In this document: positions 58,269 to 64,000 of the stretch, piece by piece
Numbering within the stretch: position 1 is the stretch's first letter
Layout: each line of letters starts with the position of its first letter
Assembly: GCA_019188255.1 (NCBI GenBank)
Contig: JAETXT010000003.1
Coordinates: 3,782,001-3,846,000, forward strand
DNA: 64,000 bases
Source: Verticillium longisporum
Lineage: Eukaryota > Ascomycota > Sordariomycetes > Glomerellales > Plectosphaerellaceae
Reading direction: 5' to 3'
Program-made: the position numbers and the translations under genes
The notes under the pieces: generated by a model
What the model was told of the DNA's origin: nothing
Database searches by the model: none
Seen by the model: only the letters and a program-made list of their open reading frames with translations

Positions 58269-60233
58269 TTAGGCACGCATCCCTCTGCCACCACGACTAT
58301 GTGGCGAGCCTGTGGGCGCCCTGCTGTTACCACCGCTGTTGCAAATCATCTCGGCACACGCCTGCTTCGCGGCTCGACGGCCCTGTTGAATTTCAGAGGA
58401 CTGTACTATGCCCATTGAATCGTCATCGTTATCAAAAGTCTCGGGTGACTCGGCCTCCAGTTTATATGCTCGCGTGTCGATATCATTGAGCACCTGCTCG
58501 CGTTCCCCAGGGCTGAGGCCAATGGTAGCAAAGGAGCTCGCATTGTTTGGCAAGTCGTCCCGAACCGAGTAATCGTGAATAAAAGATGAAGGAGTAGCTG
58601 AGGGTAGTTGTTGACGTCCGCGGTCGTCGTCGCGTGGAGTCGCTGTGCTACGTTGGCGCTCGTTAAGTTTGCGCCTTCGGCGGGTGCTCATCTTTACGTC
58701 CCCTTTCCAGGCGTCCATCCAAACGTGTGAGAGGCCAAGCTCGACCATGCGCATCTCGATATTGCCAACATTAAAGTCTGCTTGAGGGTTGCCTCCAAGT
58801 TCTTTAAATTTCAAGTGCACCTGTCGATAGTACTGTTGTTCGACTTGTCTGGCCGCTTCCACAAGAATCGTGTCCTGGTGGGAATGTGAGCGGGATCATT
58901 CTTTTGGCGAGGGGTCAGCCTTGTAAACTTACATCCTTTTCATGCCACTGTATCCACTTGGACTTTGCTCTTGAGACTTTCATTTGGAGCGCGGCCCGAT
59001 CAAACTGTGTCTTGAACCTCTCGTTGTATTCCCGTGTAATGGGGTCCCACATCCCCTTACCCTTGTTGTCGCTGTATTTGGCGCGCAGCTCGAAAAGAAA
59101 CTTATCCGTGTCAGGCATGCCTTCCTTGAAGCCCAAAGGCTCCGAGTTGCCGTGGCTAGGGGGGAAGGCGGTGCTCCGAGAAGAGTCCTTCTCCCTTGTT
59201 CCTTCCCGTCCGCCGGTCGAGTGCGGCGCCTGACGACCTCGTATGCGAGTTCGTTTCGCAACACGGGGAGCGGGCGGCTGGCCCCGCCTTACTTGAGTTC
59301 CGCTCGTGCTAGGCGGTAGCGTGTAGCCCCCATTGTGCATCATGCGCAGGTCTTCATTGCTCGGGCTTCTGTATTGCGGCGATCGATAGTGGTTCGGTTG
59401 TGTCTGGTTGAGGCTTGGCGCGTCGGTGGACGGCATGATGTGGCGATGCATGTTGTGGTGCTGCATATCCATGTCCATCTCCTGTTCGGGCTTGACAGCG
59501 AGTATGCTTGGCGCTAGTGTTGTGTTCAGGTGGTGCTGCTGTTGCCCCATGTTATGGGGTAGGTAGTAAGGGTGGTGTTGCATCTGTTACGCCGGCGCAG
59601 TAACCTGCTCTGGTTCGGTCGAGGAGACCCCAAAGGATCCGAAGTAAGGTTCAGGCGGCTCAGGGATATCCTCCTTGTGGTGGTGGTGGTGGCTCTGTGA
59701 CGGCTCGGAAAGAATATAGCCCATCTCGAATTGGCCATCAGTGGTAGGCGGCTGCATGGTCATCGGCGAAGCTGCTTGGCTCGAAGGCGCCGTCCCCATA
59801 TCATATGGAGTGCCCCAGTACATCTTGGTTGTCCCCGGGGGAGTATGTTGCTGGATGCTGGGTGCCGTCGAAGAAGGATATCGGCTCATAAGCTGTGATC
59901 GCTGTTGTAGGGGGGGCGAGCCGGCGCTGGAAATAGGCGTGAGCAGATTGGTGTCACAATGATGTGGTTGATTGAAGGACGAGGCCTGAGACGCGCAGTA
60001 TTAGCCCAGCAAAGAATGAATGAATGCTCGAGGGGATGAACAACCGCAGGGGGAGAGTGGTAGGGTTGGTCATATATGTGAAGGAAGAAACATACAGCAC
60101 TGTACGGAGTGGTAGCAAAAGAAGAGCTAGTCGTTTGTACGGTGGAAGAGCAGCCGTCATGTAGGTCCTCTGGGAGGCCGTCTGTTCGGACATGGGAAGG
60201 AGGTGGGAGGTAGTGGAGGTCTGTCATGGCCAT
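58269..60233 (-). CDS. Putative DNA-binding regulator (SANT/Myb-like region), in-frame TAA
   Basis: Proposed exons: 60233-60096, 59985-58934 or 58933, and 58874-58269, about 599 codons. Intron 1 runs GTATGT...TCTCAG and intron 2 GTAAGT...CCACCAG. Residues 1-230 are His/Gln/Pro/Ser-rich, as in fungal transcription factors. The conserved-looking part starts with basic VAKRTRIRGRQ and continues through DKFLFELRAKYSDNKGKGMW, DPITREYNERFK, and SRAKSKWIQWHEKD, resembling a trihelix or SANT-like fold. A charged region rich in Arg (STRRRRKLNERQRS) follows. Codon 179 is TAA (59587-59589), inside a near-palindrome, with the same frame open on both sides. ATG at 60227 and 60233 are both possible starts, directly after a TTTTTCCAG that may be a leader-intron acceptor. 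I do not know the target genes. Confidence 0.65.
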
Positions 60234-63200
60234 CTGGAAAAATCGGGGCTGCGTGAGCTGCAATTGACGTTCACGGACCTAACCAAGGCGTCGTGGTGCT
60301 TGTTGGCGGTGAGAAGATCTTTGATGTCTTCTTGTCTGTCTTTGGAAGGTGGACAGGTGTGGATGTTGGGGGTTCCGGTTTGCGATCGAATGAAGTCGAG
60401 CAACAGATTGATATAGAAGAAAGATGGGGGGGGAGGGCTGATGAGCATGTGGTGTGTCTTGTCAGGCACAGGCACAGGAACAAGAGCGAGAACAGAGTTG
60501 AGTCGAATCAGCCTCTGGCCTCAGACATGGTCATCAAGGAGGAGGAGGAGAGGGGATGAAGTCGCAAAGTGAGCCTTGCAAAGGCGCAGACATCGCGGGT
60601 CTAAGTATGAAGGATGGAGAAGACGGAGCTTCTGTATAACAGGCGGCGCTGAAGAGCGAACAGGGAGAACGCAGACACTTCTCCCCAGGGCTTGACGTAG
60701 GGTATTGCTCCCGTCTTGCACAGGTAGCACCCCGGGTCGTCCGACCCCCTGCTCGGCGCGACAAGGGTTAGCACACAGCTCCACCACCATCAGCCTGGCC
60801 GCCGATGTGTACATGGTAGGAGTACATGGGACCCTGCTGTGGTCTGGATAGGCAGCGTCTTCTGGGTGCTGTGCTGCATGCGGAGACGGGGATGCGAGCG
60901 ATTCTCTCGCAGACGATAGCCGCCGTTGCTTTTTAGAGCGGGACGGGCTGACGGGCTTGACGGGTACTGCCAGGCGTAGCACCCTTCCATTCAGGCGTGT
61001 TTCCAAGACGAGAGCGCGCCGGTGGTCCAGGGTGGAGGGGTGTCGCCAGAGAACTGTAGAGTCAAGACCCAAAGCCAGCAGAGCGCGCCGATATCATCAC
61101 AGGGTTCTTTCTCAAGCGTCCGTGACTAGAGCGAGAGACAGACGGGCAGATCTTTCGTGGACGAACGAGCCATGGTTTGCTTCTCTGCGGCTCTAGTGTG
61201 TGAGGCGCCTAAGTGAGGGACGAGCTTTGCGAGCTCGGCCATTATTGTCCATGGCGGAAACAGACCAGGCGCGCTTCCGCATGGTAGAGATATGGGCATG
61301 AGACAGCGTCCCACAGGCTTTCCTTTGAGCAGTGCACCGCCGAGATGGGACTCTGTACGATATGGAATTGTCTCTGAACTGTAGTGTGGCCACAGGCGAT
61401 CGGTTCACGGCAGGCCATAACGAAATTGACGATGAACGGCAGCGTGCAATGTGTTTCTGCCGTGCGCAAGGCAGAAGAGCATGGGGGCTCAGCAGTAGTC
61501 AGGTCAGTGTCTCTAAGCCATTGACTGGCACGAAAAGTCGAGCATTGGTCTGTCGCCTTGACTGCGCTTGTAATCTGGAGTAGTCAGTTGTCAGAGCCAA
61601 GGGTGGCATGACTCTACAGCAATTGCCATAAGGTAGATCGAGGAGGGGCAACTCGTTGGCAGCACCAACGAGGCGTGGCAGAGATGGCAGTTGTGCGCGG
61701 CGACTGGCATGCCGCAACGGGGATTTGATGGCGCTGTGGGTGTGGTTGATGCGAAGAACTGGCCACCAGACAACGTCACGAAGCAGATCGACTGACCCTT
61801 GGCGCGCCGGCGACAAGGCAGCAGTCGTGATTGCCATTGTCCTTCATCTCTTCTTTTTCGCATTCCTCTGGTGTGCCTCGCCTCGGCCTGAAGAGGCGGC
61901 CAAGCGTGGTGGGGGGAGACGGCAGATTGCGCAGCAGCGACCTTGAATTAATGGGTTCCCCCTTCCGCCCCCCACCCCCTGGTCTCCTTGTTAGAGGACA
62001 AAGGACAGCCCCAGCTATGGATTTGCGGCCGGACCTGGCCCAGACTGGATGACAAAATCTGGGGGCCTCAGCCCCTTTGCCCTTGAGATCGGACCCTTGA
62101 CGGGGGAAGGGGGAGTGTGCGATGGGCTGCGGTGGAGAAGGAACAGCGAAAGAGCGAAGGACTAGGTCAAGGGGAGGGAGGCACACAGAGCGAAAGAGAG
62201 GGAGAGAGGGCAGCAAAGCTGGTCCTGGTGTGAGTGATTGCGACGTAATGATTCGGCTCGGGTTTCGGGGACTGCGGGTGACAGACCTGCCAGCCGTGCC
62301 AAGAACTATCCTCGAAGCAGGGGTGTTCGACCTCGGTAGGGGTACGTGTATTTGGCACGAGAACGTCGAGCGAGCACGGCAACGAGCGAGTACTCTGTGC
62401 TTTCCGGTCGACGTCTGGAGGCATGCTTTAACGACACTCCCCGTCTTGACAATTCTCGTCTTGACAAACTCGAGAACGACCGATGCTGACATCGTACTTG
62501 TACCAAATAAGGCAGGGTAGAACCCTGTCTTTGGCCGCCTGTCTTGCCTCTGCTGTGTCGCGTCCGTCTTGGCAGATTGTGGGGACAGAGCAAGGAGATA
62601 GAGGCGTGGGTGGTCTGAGAGGTTCGCTCCGTCGAGTCTGTGGGCAGATGGAGCGCGAGCGCGGATCTGAGGCCATAAATCCTCCCGCGTTTTGATCGGA
62701 GATGGCGCTATCCTCGATGCGCCCAACTGTGCGCGGCAACAGCCGGACATCTCAGATCTCTGTTGTGCCTGATGCCGTGGATGCCGCGGCCCCAAGAGGC
62801 GAAAGAGGTTGGGTCAACGTGTGCGAATCCGCGGTGGCTGCTGGCTTGGAGCCAACCACTGACGCTCCAGGGAGGTTCGATTGACGCGGTTGCAGGCGAC
62901 TCGGTGGGACATATGATTGATCAAGGAAGCGATTGTCTGTCAAGTGACACACATGACAGGTGTGTGTGTGTGTGTGGGCATGTGTATGTACTGGAGCTGG
63001 AGCTGAAGCTGGAGTCACTGTAGCTGTAGCTACATGTATAGCTGGGACTGGGACTGGTTCCTCGAGCTGGAGGAGGGGTTGCATTGCCCTCTCCCCCTCA
63101 CTGGATTGGGAAAGGACGGGCAGATTTGAAAAGGGAAGGGGGTGGATGGAGAAGGAGAAAAGGAGAGGGAGAGAGAGATGGGAGCCTGAAGCCTGAAGGT

Positions 63201-64000
63201 CCGCGTCCGGGATGGGAGAAAGAGCGAGGAAGGCGGGATGAGGACGGGTGAGTCTATTTCGCAGAACGCTGGTCCTACCTATGGCTCCGCCTTTACTCGC
63301 ACTATCGTAGGTGAGCCACTCACATACCCTACTCCTCGCTACATCGCCCCACAGACGACTGGGGGTAACCAAACTGTCGGGTCGTTAGCTCCAGTCTAGC
63401 AGGGGCAACCAAGAGGGGAGTGACTTCTCAGCGTTCTAGTGTACCTGCCCTAACCCTTGTTCATGCCTGCCACTAACCCGAGGTCGGACCATGTTGGGCG
63501 TCTATCCGTCTGGAAGTCAGTGTTCATGACTTTGGCAGGACCAGGGGCGGAACCCAGACTTGGGCCAATGGGCACTCGATGCTTCCCCTCACCTTGCGCT
63601 AATGCCTTATTGAGGTAAGAGCCGTTGTCACACGCGCGCGTCTGCCGAATGTGAATGCACTTGCCATTGGCCTGCAACAGACAATAGACGAGATCGCCGC
63701 GACGTCGACACCAACACCGCAAGAAAAGCCCCAACACCCACCACATGCCAACACATACACACACACCCTGACACCCTGACACCCTCACACCCGCACGCCT
63801 TCACGTCTTCACACGCCCTCCCCCTCTCCTTCCCGCTCTTTCGCCCTTCCTCTTCTTTCCGTGCCTCCATTCAAGTCCTTGGTCCTTCTTCCTTGCACCC
63901 ACCACCATCGATCCCCGCCAAGGTACCCGTAAAGCCCCTTCGACTTCCATGACCCAATGTACATTCCCTGTTCCCTCATCACATCACACTTCCACAATGT
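60234..64000. other. Right-end stretch of about 3.8 kb, no gene recognised
   Basis: Upstream of the putative regulator, so it should hold its promoter. Contains a (GT)n run (62960-62977) next to GGAGCT-type hexamer repeats (about 62990-63030), and C/A-rich low-complexity sequence near 63740-63800. The 339-codon open frame at 61776-62795 (-) has random-looking composition and no motif. Confidence 0.5.
62960..62977 (+). repeat. (GT)9 microsatellite
   Basis: Uninterrupted GT dinucleotides, followed within 20 bases by degenerate GGAGCT repeats. Confidence 0.9.

Noticed and set aside
61776..62795. 339-codon minus-strand ORF near the right end
   Set aside because: Low-complexity Arg/Ser/Pro composition, no domain. 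Likely chance in GC-rich sequence upstream of the regulator.

Overview
The window reads as nuclear DNA of a filamentous ascomycete, most likely a sordariomycete. Introns are short (46-145 nt) with GT...AG ends and CTAAC/CTGAC branch sites. Coding DNA is GC-rich, and the gene set (L-arabinitol dehydrogenase, LaeA-family methyltransferase, fungal saccharopine dehydrogenase, INO4-like bHLH) is typical of Pezizomycotina. I cannot place genus or species. No rRNA, confirmed tRNA, CRISPR, virus or autonomous transposon was recognised.

Layout. 2.3-5.8 kb (-): membrane-anchored fibronectin-III/coiled-coil protein with a broken frame. 7.0-7.6 (+): Cmc1-type twin CX9C protein. 8.0-9.2 (-): saccharopine dehydrogenase LYS1. 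10.9-12.8 (+): tail-anchored unknown protein. 13.1-13.9 (-): UTP11 with an in-frame TAG. 15.2-17.0 (+): Golgi-type GH47 alpha-1,2-mannosidase. 17.3-18.1 (-): Maf pyrophosphatase. 18.7-19.2 (+): INO4-like bHLH. 19.4-21.1 (-): mitochondrial threonyl-tRNA synthetase carrying a 21-bp minisatellite. 21.9-23.2 (+): TFIIA large subunit. 23.2-32.1: a gene-poor stretch of about 9 kb. 32.1-33.4 (+): LaeA-family methyltransferase with seven exons. 37.4-38.1 (-): ATP synthase subunit g. 38.8-40.1 (-): L-arabinitol dehydrogenase. 41.6-43.6 (+): unknown multi-pass membrane protein with a frameshift. 47.8-48.5 (+): adenine phosphoribosyltransferase. 49.2-52.6 (-): ER GH47 mannosidase-like protein (EDEM/Mnl1 type, with a PA-like domain), broken frame. 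53.8-54.1: a short inverted-repeat element resembling a MITE. 58.3-60.2 (-): putative DNA-binding regulator with an in-frame TAA. 60.2-64.0: no gene seen.

Function. Most genes are housekeeping: lysine synthesis, mitochondrial translation, cytochrome oxidase assembly, ATP synthase, ribosome assembly, general transcription, purine salvage. Around them are glycoprotein processing (two GH47 enzymes), pentose catabolism and regulators. There is no gene cluster of a single pathway.

The most notable signal is that five conserved or long genes contain lesions (three in-frame TAG, one in-frame TAA, five apparent single-base losses), while twelve neighbours are clean. One lesion is in UTP11, which is essential in yeast. 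Sequencing error is the simplest explanation. The three TAGs are also the exact substrate of the sexual-stage A-to-I mRNA editing known in sordariomycetes (UAG to UGG), so this can be tested.
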